Shown here piece by piece: positions 19,849 through 29,999 of a stretch of DNA of 64,000 bases; position 1 is the stretch's first letter; each line of letters opens with the position of its first letter. The translations under genes were made by a program, and so were the position numbers. The stretch is taken from positions 4,657,027 to 4,721,026 of the forward strand of contig MU839827.1 in the NCBI GenBank assembly GCA_030411725.1, written 5' to 3'. Below the pieces are notes generated by a model. It was not told the DNA's origin and did no database searches. It saw only the letters and a list, made by a program, of their open reading frames with translations. The stretch comes from Echria macrotheca. Lineage: Eukaryota; Ascomycota; Sordariomycetes; Sordariales; Schizotheciaceae.

Positions 19849-22391
19849 TTCGAGTACTCCTCGCCTGGTAAGCGTTGAACGGCTCCGAAAACAAACTGTT
19901 GGCACTGGGAGGCGTGACAGTTCACTGGTCTCAGGGGAAACTCATACATTTAAACTTCCACTGGGGTGATAGTTTTGCGGCGCTCGGCATGTTGTAAGTC
20001 CCGACGTCTGTGTTCCGGATATCTCGCACAGGTGAAGCATGTAGGGCACCTGCACATCGATACAGGGTTATAAAATCGACAACATTCAGAACCAGTCCCC
20101 TTGTTTGTTGGTCCCAGACTTAATCAATAAGGACCCTTCGAATCCAAAAGGGCTGAGGCACGCACTATAATTTCCGCGCAGCGCCGCCAACAGCATCTCG
20201 GCAAAACCCTATAGGCTGGCTGGTCGCTTCACGGCGAGAAGCTCGGGGTTGAACCGAAGACCCACCACACGAGGTCAACATTATGGAAAACACTGGTGTC
20301 TCTGGTCTTAGAGAGCTGGATATTACATGAGTGTGTTGCATGGGCTGTGTGAGACCACATAACTTGGTGCGTGATCACGGAATTTCCCTCACCAGGCTTT
20401 GATTTCACTCCATGGACAAACCGAAACCCAACCTGTCGTTGCTGGAGCTGCAAATGTCTGAGCGCGAAGTTATGGGCAAGGTAAGACTGAACTGCATCAA
20501 GGTATGAGGCATTAAGCGACTTGCCGAAATGTTATCTCTAGCACTCAAAACCGCGGATGGCCAGGGGGTGGGAACTAAGTGTTCCCTTACATACCATGCG
20601 TAAGCGCCCGTTACTGCAATATCAGCTGGATAATTCTGAACTGTGAGAGCACTGTGGGAAGTTTGGCCACAGAAGCACGAAGCTTTGCAAACGTGTTGAC
20701 TAGGTACCTACGTACCTCGGTGTAGAAATACATACTGTAAGAGCACTACACTGCCACACCAACATTTTGACCACTGTCGGGGACGCTGTGTCCCACAAGA
20801 TGAAGTAGATGTACTCTAGGCAAACTATCTCGGGTACGGGGATGGTTTTAACGAGTTCGAAGAACTTGTGTGTATTTCGAAGGCGACGAGAGACGTGCGT
20901 TGGCGGGTGGATAGCCGTCCAACTGCGTACTACTTTTATGGTGAAAAGCGACAGTGTGATGATAGTCCACGTGTCGCGAACGTTGTCTTCTGGGACTGGC
21001 CCTACCTTATTCTACACCCAACGAGCGACGGGGAGAGGTTGCATGCCTGGTACGTCCTCCAACTCAACGCATACCCCGGGAACCAGGAATACACTGCTTG
21101 CTCGGGATCCCAACGGTGGCAGGGTCGACAACCTTCAGGAGACAGCTAATTTATCCCTTCTGAGGGATAATCCAGATGCCCGTCCGGTCCTATATTTTCA
21201 AGGCACAAGCGAAACCATGGCAAGTGGGTTACGGCCCGACGGCTATCGCTCACTTTATGCCCCTCACCGGTCAATACTCACGTCCTTGCATTTGACTATA
21301 GAGCCTATGGCCACTCAGCTGGCTGGCCACGAAAGCTTTGACTCCGAAACAAGTCGATGGAAACAGCCGTAAGGCCCAACTCAGCCAACTTGTCGAGGAG
21401 AGAACAACACCACGGACCGTAACCCTTTAGCCAACGCCCGAAGCTGACATTAGGTTCGAGCTTCTCAGGTACGGTATACGCGACAAGATCATGTCATTTC
21501 CAGTTACGGGTCGGGTTGTAAGCCGGGCGTCCAACTCGGTAGCACGCCCTGCCTAAGGACGAAGTGGGTGGAAAAAAAGGACAATAGAGAGGGGAGTAAT
21601 GCAGCTGCATCAACGTAGACCATCGTCCCTGGTTTGCAATTTAAGGGCAACCTTCATTGCGCATGTTTCGGGCGAAAGGGGCAGATTTGGCTATAGTGTC
21701 TTGGTATCAAAGGTTTAGCTGGCATAACAATGCTATTCGAGGTTTGAAGATCTAGCGACTGGGACGGGGATATATAGGTAGATTGTGGAACTGGAAGACC
21801 TCGCCTCACCGGGTAAGGTACTAACTTGTAAGTGGGCGAGTGTTGGGTTCCATGCGAGCCCAAAATGTCAACATCCGTCATTCTTATCTGTGCATTGGCC
21901 AAGAAAGTACGAACTACTAAGATGGGAAACTCTCAATTGGTGCATACGGACAAAATGGAGATCGAACTGCCGAGAGCCGGCAACCCCAGGTTTTCCCGTA
22001 TTTCACCCTGCACCATCCATCTTACCCGGCATTTACAGCATTTGAGACGAACTGGAAAGACGAGAGGAAATGGAATTCTTCCACCCGCCATCCGGCGCTG
22101 CTTTGACGGACAGAAAACGATTGCCGGATATATTGCACGCTGAGCCGCCCCCCGATTGGGCCCGCAATCTGCAGCCCGTGTTTCTTCACCATCTGCCATA
22201 TGAACGCCTACAGAATTACCATGGCCTGTAAGACTGGGCAAAGCAGCAAGACCCTCGACATTTCAACGTGGACGAACTACTTAAGGGATGAGGGGAAACG
22301 GTTGAAGTGTCCTGGCCTCCCGCTTTCATTTTCGTTAGGCTCGTCACCAAGAATACCTACCTTACCTGCAGGTACATGCCAAGTTGAAAGA
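19849..22391. other. Gene-poor interval
   Basis: There are only short overlapping frames without family resemblance, the longest 187 codons at 20809-21372 on the plus strand. That frame has low-complexity-free but unconvincing composition and no splice context. No RNA gene or transposon end was recognised. Base composition is ordinary, not RIP-like. Confidence 0.5.
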
Positions 22392-22890
22392 ATGCTGTTC
22401 AAGGCCTTCCTCTCCGCCTCTCTCTTGGCGCTAGGGTATGTGTTCCTTTCACAACGGAATTTTTTAGAATAGGATTGACCTCTAACATTCGTCTAGCGTC
22501 AATGCTGCCGCTGTTGCGACTGGCAAGAGCTTCAAATTCCAGGTTCTGGACCCCGTCCATGGCAAGGTCTTCCTCGCCGATGCCACTGGCAAGAGCACCG
22601 CAGACGAGTCCAAGGCGTTGGTCTGCGAGCTCAACGCCGATGTCCTCACCTGTGGCGGAAAGGGGTTCCCGGCCTTCTCCGGCGACATGACCAAGCTGGC
22701 CACCATCACTGGTTCCCCGTCGAAGGGCTGGTCTATCGACGCCAACGATAACATTGTGTGGAACGCTCAGTCAAACATCAAGTTCAGTATTGGTATCTCG
22801 GGCGGCACCGACGTTTGGGCCGAGACCTGCCCACATCACTGGACCGAGAAACAGCACGGCACTGCCAAGGCTGTCTATGTTACTGCTTGA
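22392..22890 (+). CDS. Small secreted protein (145 aa), two exons
   Basis: Exon 1 is 22392-22435 and exon 2 is 22497-22890. The intron 22436-22496 has a GTATGT donor, TCTAACATTC branch region and TCTAG acceptor. The protein begins MLFKAFLSASLLALGVNAAA, a clear signal peptide, and continues VATGKSFKFQVLDPVHGK. It ends CPHHWTEKQHGTAKAVYVTA. The mature chain has three Cys (VCELNADVLTCGGKG and ETCPHHW) and no membrane segment. It looks like a secreted fungal protein of unknown function, possibly effector-like. No catalytic motif is recognised. Splicing is supported because it joins the signal peptide to a long frame with no stops. Confidence 0.75.
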
Positions 22891-23156
22891 GTTTGTGCCA
22901 GTGTATACTACCGAATGGTTTCAAATACTGTGTTTCAGACAAAACAAGTAGCTGCGTGATATGTGAGAAGTTGTCAGCGACAAGTCACATCCGGTAACTG
23001 TGGGCTCCCAGCACTTAGCCGTTCCAGTGAGAAATCTGCTAGACCGAAATAAGAGGGACGAAACAATACAAATACCCTGCTCGGATTATCGTCGAAGTGA
23101 TCTCTGTGCCCCACTCAGTTCTTCGAAGACCAACATTCACCGCCCCTCCTTACTAC

Positions 23157-24022
23157 CTATTTCATCATCACGAAAGTTCCAGCCCAAACATCCATGTTGA
23201 CCAGCGCGTCCATGCCTCCGGCCTTTTCCACACTAGCGGCCAGCGCATCCCTCATACCCAGCAACATAGACTTGACTTTCTCGCTTTCATCCAGTGCCTC
23301 GACATCGTCCACGTAGTTAGGTCTCTTGAGAATCATGGTAGTCTCCCGCCATCCGTATTTCTCGCCCGGCGGCGTGAGTATGTTGTTTTTCTCGCTCTCC
23401 AAGGCCCACCCAGCCGTCGCCGCAGCGGCAACAACCTGAGCTGGACTCAGAGCGCAGCGCAAGTTACGCCACGAGCTCGCATCGCGGAAGCTTTCAAGCG
23501 CATTGGTAGCCAGCGCCGTCAGGATGTGCGGTTCGCCGCCAGACCGGGAGGCGGTCAACCCAAACTCAGCAATCAGCACCGTTTTGGCTTTGCCGACGGC
23601 CGATTGTAGGATCTCGTGCAGGAATGACGGATCCGCGAAGTACCAGATGCTATGGGCCAGAATCACATAGTCAAAACACTCGGTGGTCGCTTCGAGGTAC
23701 TCACGCCCGGTAGCCTGGATGAAGTCGATCTGCGGCCCGACAGGCGAGTTCTTGACGTGTGCCTGGGCTGCGCTGAGCGGTGGCGTGCCATACTCGGGGT
23801 CTGCTGGGTCGATAGCGATGACGTGACCGCTTGGTCCGACAGCATCGGCGAGCGGGACGGTAAAGTCGCCTTGGCCGCACCCGATCGTCCTAACCTACGA
23901 CCCTGTGTGCGTACGTTCTTAAGACACTGTACTATAAGCATGCAACGAGTTCTCAAGGTACATTTCTGCGCTTCGCCGGAGACCTACCGCTGACGCTGCA
24001 TGGCTCGATTGTCCTGATACAT
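23157..24022 (-). CDS. Class I SAM-dependent methyltransferase, N-terminus short
   Basis: Exon 1 is 24022-23988 (MYQDNRAMQRQ) and exon 2 is 23889-23157. The intron 23987-23890 has a GTAGGT donor and GTTAG acceptor, giving 255 aa. Exon 2 opens directly in motif I, TIGCGQGDFTVPLADAVG, then GHVIAIDPADPEYG (motif II acidic residue). It continues with FIQATGREYLE, then FDYVILAHSIWYFADP (motif IV/post-IV region). The family usually has about 25 further residues, including a PG-x-x-VLE strand, before motif I. Here they are absent, so either the first strand is lost or an exon was missed in the 98-bp intron. Substrate unknown. It is probably a small-molecule methyltransferase of the type common in fungal accessory regions. 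Confidence 0.7.
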
Positions 24023-24381
24023 TGCCTGGGCTGCTTAAAGACCAACAGTTGAAATCGCAATACAAAGGAATTGCAGGTTTGGGCTCAACATGGATGCCAA
24101 GGTCCTGCGCCGGCGCATCGCTATGACGGAGGTGCTAGTTGATGCTCAAATGAGGTAGATGCCCGGCAGGGGCCCTGCCGGGTTTGTTATTTCGTACGGA
24201 ATACAGGCTATACGTGTATGCACAGGAATCGAAGTTCCTGAGCCGAAACTACCTAGATTCTCATCTTGGATGCGGTGGGCAGGGCCCATACTCCTCGCAT
24301 TGGGATACAGGCCTTGTGTCCATTCTTATACGCTCTGCCGTCTCGACACCTTCCACAGCATTTCAAGGACCGCCAGATCGA
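24023..24381. other. Intergenic spacer
   Basis: This is upstream sequence of the minus-strand methyltransferase and the 3' flank of the next minus-strand gene. Nothing further is recognised. Confidence 0.5.
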
Positions 24382-24729
24382 TTACTCTCCAAGCTCCGCG
24401 GTCTCCGCGTCTGTCTTGCCGCCGCCGTTGACAAACCACTCCTTCAGATCGCGCACCTCCTGTTCCGTGAGAAGTGTCTCCTTCGTGCCCCAATCCCGAA
24501 TGATGTGCGCGACGAGGCTACCTGACTTTGAGATGTCAACCCCATGTTGCTCTGTCTGCGCTGACACGGGGTCCTGAACAAAACCGCGCAACTTGAGGAT
24601 TTCTTGGTCATCCAGGATGGGGCATGGGTCGTTATGCCGGGCAATGATCTCCTTGGCGAGTGTGTGCGTCTTCAGCATCTCGGGTACCGATGGGCCGGTA
24701 TACTCGCTTGAGGTGTTGCGCTGAGCCAT
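24382..24729 (-). CDS. Uncharacterised 115-aa protein
   Basis: This is a single frame of 115 codons starting MAQRNTSSEYTGPSVPEML. The product is hydrophilic and rich in helix formers (EIIARHNDPCPILDDQEILK, LLTEQEVRDLKEWFVNGGG). It has no signal peptide or membrane segment. The two alternating helical segments each follow acidic/polar loops, but no EF-hand or other named domain can be claimed. It is co-directional with the methyltransferase 360 bp downstream. It could be a first exon of a longer gene, but no in-frame donor to the methyltransferase is evident. Confidence 0.5.
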   Translation of the reverse strand: MAQRNTSSEYTGPSVPEMLKTHTLAKEIIARHNDPCPILDDQEILKLRGFVQDPVSAQTEQHGVDISKSGSLVAHIIRDWGTKETLLTEQEVRDLKEWFVNGGGKTDAETAELGE

Positions 24730-26655
24730 GATGTTTGCCCCGAATGTCTTGCGGTGAGGACGACTCGAGATTTGAGGGCTTTCGTCTTTAGCAAAGAGAT
24801 CTCTTAGAAAATAATGAGACCGATGATTGTTTTATTTGCTTTCAGATGTACAACATCCCCGGCCTTCGTGCGGTGGTACCTGTCTTTATAGGTATCTTTT
24901 GTTCAAGGCATCATCCACTGTTTGTTGCACTGGGTCGCCAAGGCAACAGAATTATTGCCTGCCTCCCGCATTGGTTGCCACCCTTGTCGCCTCAACATCC
25001 CGCTCTGGTTCAACATCACAGGGATGCTTCCGATATCGATGTGCTTATCAACTAGATGCAAAATAAAGCTGCCTGCGTGCAAAGGCGCTCTTGATTCCTG
25101 ATGCCTGAACTATCCATGCCCTCATCACCGGGAAGATAGGCCAATGCCACGCTGTTCTTGTTGTGATTTGGCATCTACCCCAAGGAAGCCTGGGATATCT
25201 GTGATACATCATAGCTACCTAATGAGATCTCTACGTAACTGGAGTTGACGGCAGTGACGGATAGTGATAAGAGGGCGGCCGATCGCGAAAGGAAAGGCTC
25301 AGAGCACCGCATCTTGCTTCTCCGATCGGAAGACACATTCTTGGCACGGCTTGTTTTTCCAGCGGCCGATGTTGCAATGCCGATGGACAGAGAGTTTGGG
25401 AAGTTGAACTGACGTAGTCGGCTCAGTTGTCAGTTCCAGCTCCATTAACAAGAACTGCTCAACAGATTCCTTCCCTGCCGGACTAGGTAGTGCGGGTTCT
25501 GCTCACCATTTGTCCAGGTCTCAAGGGTCACAGACTGAGTCCAGCCTGAGCAACATCACTTGCTCGAGATAGAAAAGAAGGAAAGTTTGTGTGGGTACTC
25601 ACTTACTACCCAGGTTCGTCGTACATTGGACATGTTATCGGTTGTAATCTCAGCTTTCTCGACCTCCCTCCTGGTTTAGTCTGACTACGTTAGCTTGTTC
25701 TCTATGTATCTATGCTTTTCGTAGCCCGCAGAGTCCGCTAAAATCATCGCCAGCCCGGAAGTGCTACTGGTGACAACATGGGCATAAGACCCACAGGAGA
25801 GGGCTACCAGGTGAGTATCGGATTCAATGACATATGCCTCACCCAAGGGCCGGTTCACGCACAGTCGATTGCTTCACTGTAGCCTTCAGCAGATACCGAA
25901 ACTCGTCTCTTCACCGTCTGTGCTTTCTCCGCCATCCTCCTGGGTGGCAACTTTCTCTGATATTGGCGTGGCTCCTGGAGGCCCTCTTCATACCAAAGTT
26001 TTTGTCGTCCATCTCCGGCGAAAACCTGGACGAGAAAAAGCTGATGAGCTGGAAATGGGGCGACAATCAAACCTGACGCGCTTTTACCCCAGTGCACATG
26101 CTGAAAGGTAAAGCACGATGAAGAGACTCAGTAACCGCAGAGTATACCCGGCAAAAACATTTCACTGTGGGCCGTTGGGAGTTGCGGACTGGTCAGTTCG
26201 AACGTACTTCCCGTCATGATACCCAGACTCCGAGCTTTAGAGAATACGCGTGCACAATCCGATATGTGAAGAACATGTCTAACCTCGCGGCAGCGAGGAT
26301 GTTGGCGGGATTCTCCTTGCTCCGTCAAACGGGACGAGTGGGGGCGGAAAAGGGGCAATTGGGACAGTGTTGTGCTTTCGCAGCGGGGAACGTGGCCTTT
26401 TCGCACTGCTAGAACCCACCTGCCTGACTGGGGTTTAGTGAGCTCACGTGCAGGGTGGCGCGGAGCGGGTTGGAGATTGACGCACGTGGATTCGCCGCCA
26501 AAAGGCCAACCTGCCGAAAATAAAAATACTCAAAATTGTTGCTCCCGCCATCGATTCCACGCATTCTTCGAGACCCGGACACACGACATTGTGTTTTTTA
26601 CGCGCCGAATAAACGCGATTCTAGATTCAGAGGTGATACGCTCGACACGCGCAAA
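24730..26655. other. Gene-poor interval
   Basis: Only frames shorter than 100 codons occur, overlapping in several phases (for example 25827-26111). No domain, RNA gene or transposon terminus was seen. The last 200 bp before 26656 would hold the pho88 promoter. Confidence 0.5.
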
Positions 26656-27371
26656 ATGGCCGGCCTCAGTCCACAGATGTAAGCATCCCGATGTCGCTCT
26701 CCTCCTTCTGGCCGACGAGAAACCCAGCCTGACCAATTTGTTTTGTTGCATGCAGTACGAACCTGGTCATCATCCTCGGGATGATGCAGGTGGCCAAGAA
26801 GATACCCTTCGATGATCCGCTCGTCCTGAACTACTGCCGGGCAGCCTACGCCATCAGCAATCTCCTCATTCTCGGCATTTACCTTTATATCAAGACCGTT
26901 GTGGACAAGAAGAAGGGTGAAGCTCGCCCCATATGTTGATGTGTAGCCATTTTCGCTAACCCCGCTCTCTGGACAGACATGACGACTCTGAAGTACGTCG
27001 AACCGGCCCCGATGGGCTCGACAGAGGAGGGCAAGCTTGTGACGACAACCGTTCACGCCTACGATGTTGGACAACTCAAGAATATGATGCGCTCGCAATT
27101 GATGGGCGTTGGCATGATGGCGGTCATGCACCTCTACTTCAAATACACCAACCCGCTTCTGATCCAGAGCATTATTCCCCTCAAGGGCGCCCTCGAATCC
27201 AACATGACCAAGATCCATCTTTGGGGCCAACCGGCGACTGGGGACCTGAAGAGGCCGTTCAAGCAGCCTGCTGGATTTATGCAGGGCCTCCAAAGCGGTC
27301 CGGCCCAGAGCGACAAGAAGGCTGTGGAGGCAGCAGAGCGCGCCGGTCGCGGCGGCGTCAAGGAGGAGTAA
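26656..27371 (+). CDS. pho88: Pho88/SND3 ER membrane targeting protein
   Basis: Three exons, 26656-26678, 26756-26916 and 26977-27371, give 192 aa. Introns have GTAAGC...GCAG and GTGAAG...ACAG ends, with a GCTAAC branch in the second. The protein starts MAGLSPQITNLVIILGMMQV and continues KKIPFDDPLVLNYCRAAYA. A second membrane segment is NLLILGIYLYIKTVVDKKK, followed by TTLKYVEPAPMGS and DVGQLKNMMRSQLMGVGMMA. This matches the Pho88 family in length and order. The family acts at the ER membrane in SRP-independent targeting (Snd3) and affects phosphate transport. The third hydrophobic segment covers MMRSQLMGVGMMAVMHLYF. The C-terminal tail is charged and ends GGVKEE. Confidence 0.95.
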
Positions 27372-27917
27372 GCGGGTCGAGACGGGAGCCAGCGTGTCTT
27401 TCGAATAATGCCTGTATTACAACGGATTGCCCTCGGGAATGCATAGACTCGGGTTCTACGGTTTGGGCTGGCGGATAGGTGGTACGGATGGTGGGGAGCC
27501 GGCGTCGTTATCCCGCCTTGGGTTTGCAGCGGTGGCTTAATATTATTGTCTGATCTGTAGGTAGTTTTTAGAACGACACATCATGACGTTCTGCTGAAAT
27601 GCAGACACGGCCACTCACATGTACCTCATTTCTTTGTAAACGGTGGAATTGGCGCTCCGAGGCAGCTCCCGAGCTTGCCAGGCAGGCCAGGCAGGCCAGG
27701 CCAGGCAAGCCAGGCAACGCCAGGCTCGGTGGTCTTCGGCGCCGCTGACGGAATGCCGATAACCCCGCCACCCGCGAAGCTGTGTCGAGCTCGCGCCACA
27801 CCTCGTTCACCTGTTGTGCTTCCAGCCGAACCAACGAACCCGCATTCCCAAACGACTTCTTCCGCAGATGGACTAGTCGAAAGAACAGAGGATCTTGAAG
27901 TTATATGTCGTAGCACG
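27372..27917. other. Intergenic spacer with GGCAGGCCA-type tandem repeat
   Basis: Bases 27681-27724 are imperfect repeats of GGCAGGCCA/GGCAAGCCA. An in-frame upstream ATG (27675 or 27753) would lengthen the Rad14 N-terminus through this repeat, but the start at 27918 fits the family better. Confidence 0.55.
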
Positions 27918-29218
27918 ATGCCGCAAACAGCTTCTCCCAAGTCTCCTCGGCCGACAGCAGCACAATTTCCCAAATCGCCTCCCACGCCAGATGTCGCTCG
28001 ACGAATAGTAATCGACCCTCCGCTCGTTCTCTAAAGGCTTGCTCGACTCTGTGTTTGCTAACCTGTCTGTACCATTCAGGAAGAATCTCGTTTGCGAGCG
28101 AAAGCCATCCGAGATCAACGAGAAGCAGAACGACGCCTCACCTCGGACGCACCCCAGCCACGGACGACTTCCGGTTTGGTTGCGACGGATAGCATAGAGC
28201 TCGCGGGACCTTCGGGGCGGAAACGGCCACATAGCGCACTGTCTCGCGATGCGATCCCCGCCACCAACCGTGATGCGCGCTCAACGTCGAAGGACGGCGA
28301 GTCGGGCGACCTCCGGCCAATCTCGCGCAAGTTTACGAAATATGTGGACTACAATTTCAGTGCTATGACGGATACCAAAGGAGGCTTCCTCAGTACAGAA
28401 GATGATCCATGGAACAAGAGTATGTCTGTCGGCGTTGATGACCAACGAGGGCGACCAGATGGCGAACAAAAGCCTGCACACATGACGGCGGCGGAGTGGG
28501 AACGGCTGCAACTCATCAGGAGTCTGCAACGAAACAAAGCAGGGCCATTTGAGCCTGGGTTATCTGCTCTTGCGGATGACAAGGCACGGAAGAAGTGTAG
28601 GGATTGCGGGAGCATCGAGATCGACTTTGTCTGGGAGGAGGTTTTCCATTGTGCCGTCTGCAACAAGTGCAAAGAGAAGTTTCCCGAGAAGTACAGCTTG
28701 CTCACCAAGACGGAGTGCAGGGAAGACTATCTCATTACAGATCGTAAGGTGACCCCAGATACAGCCTCGTCTCTGTCTGGGAGCTAACATTGCCCGCAGC
28801 TGAGCTCAAGGATCCGGAGCTACTTCCTCATCTCTCGAAACCGAATCCACACAAGTCACATTGGCACGACATGATGCTTTTCCTACGATACCAAGTGGAG
28901 GAATATGCCTTTAAGCAGAAATGGGGATCCGCCGAGGCACTCGATGCAGAATTTGAGCGGCGGGAGGCGGACAAGAAGAGACGAAAGGAAGCCAAGTTCA
29001 AGGAGAAACTGCTGGATCTCAAGAAGAAGACGAGAAACGACGCGTTCCGAAAGAAAGCTGGCGGAGCTGATGGTCTTGACAGGGTGAAGTTTGGCGACGC
29101 GATTGGTGGTGGCGGGAAGCATGTGCATGAATGGGGTCGCACGGTGGAAAACGCCGACGGGATGACCGTCAAGACGTGTTTGAGTTGTGGCATGGAGGTT
29201 GAAGAGCTCGAGTTCTGA
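27918..29218 (+). CDS. rad14: DNA repair protein Rad14/XPA
   Basis: Three exons, 27918-28007, 28080-28743 and 28800-29218, give 390 aa. Introns have TGCTAACC branch then TTCAG, and GTAAGG...CCCGCAG. XPA/Rad14 verifies damage in nucleotide excision repair. Visible features are the N-terminal basic/acidic helix DVARRIEESRLRAKAIRDQ, the zinc finger CRDCGSIEIDFVWEEVFHCAVCNKC (C-x2-C ... C-x2-C), and KYSLLTKTECREDYLITDPEL. KPNPHKSHWHDMMLF of the DNA-binding domain follows, then a Lys/Arg/Glu-rich helix. A second cysteine pair, CLSCGME, lies near the C-terminus. The start was chosen at 27918 because two upstream in-frame ATGs run through a tandem repeat. This is an intact core repair gene. Confidence 0.93.
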
Positions 29219-29999
29219 GCAGGACTACCTACCATAAAGACCGTTACCTGCCATGGGCTGTAGAGTAGCATGCATTATTTCGAGCGATATTCTGAGCTCA
29301 CGCCAACCATGCGCAGGTTGGAAAGTGTTGGGGGCCATACTCGCAGCGTTCCTCGATAAGCGCTGCCCCTTCATTGGGCATGTGCTTGCTGTGGAGGGGA
29401 ATGCCGTATTGTCGAGGCATTCGTTCCAATTTCTGCGTATGGTAGTTGAGATGGTCTGCTTTTACTTGTCTTCGAAACACAATCGGCGAGGAGTAGGTAG
29501 TCAGCATTGATATGTTGGAGACTGGATGGAGGGGAACAGAGAACATGTTTCCCCTGAAATCCTCCACAAGCGGGAGTGGGGAGGTTTGCTGCGCTCGAAC
29601 CAACCAGCGCTTGATGCCTTGCAGCCTCACATTTTTCTTGTTGATCTGATTGGCCAGAACGTGGCCAAGAGTGCTCCACTTGTCGCCGGCCAAAAATGGC
29701 CAGCATCACCAGCCGACTGAGCACCTGCAAGCTGTTGCCGCCCTGCCGCCATTTCGCCCATTTTTGCGGCGACGCCAGCAAAAAAAGAGGGAGCAGCTCC
29801 GTTGAGACAGCGACCACATCAACCTTCCCATCGTCCAGCTGCTGCGATAGCCCAGCCCGGCCATCGACCCAGCCAAATCCTCAAGATTCTCCCACGGCGG
29901 CCGAGCACGAGCTCTCTTCGATCAATCCCGCTCGCCGTCGCCTCGGGGCGCGTCGACGGGCCCTTGCGCGTCACTTTTTGCCCAAGGTAGATCGCAACC
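29219..29999. other. Intergenic spacer
   Basis: This is the 3' flank of rad14 and the upstream region of the striatin gene. A CT-rich tract with CCATCG/CCCATCG motifs lies at 29,820-29,960. Several overlapping short frames on both strands are not supported. Confidence 0.5.

Noticed and set aside
20809..21372. 187-codon plus-strand frame in the gene-poor zone
   Set aside because: No recognisable domain, signal peptide or splice context. It overlaps another unsupported frame, so it was not called as a gene.
26598..27293. 231-codon minus-strand frame
   Set aside because: It is antisense to all three pho88 exons and reads through the pho88 introns.
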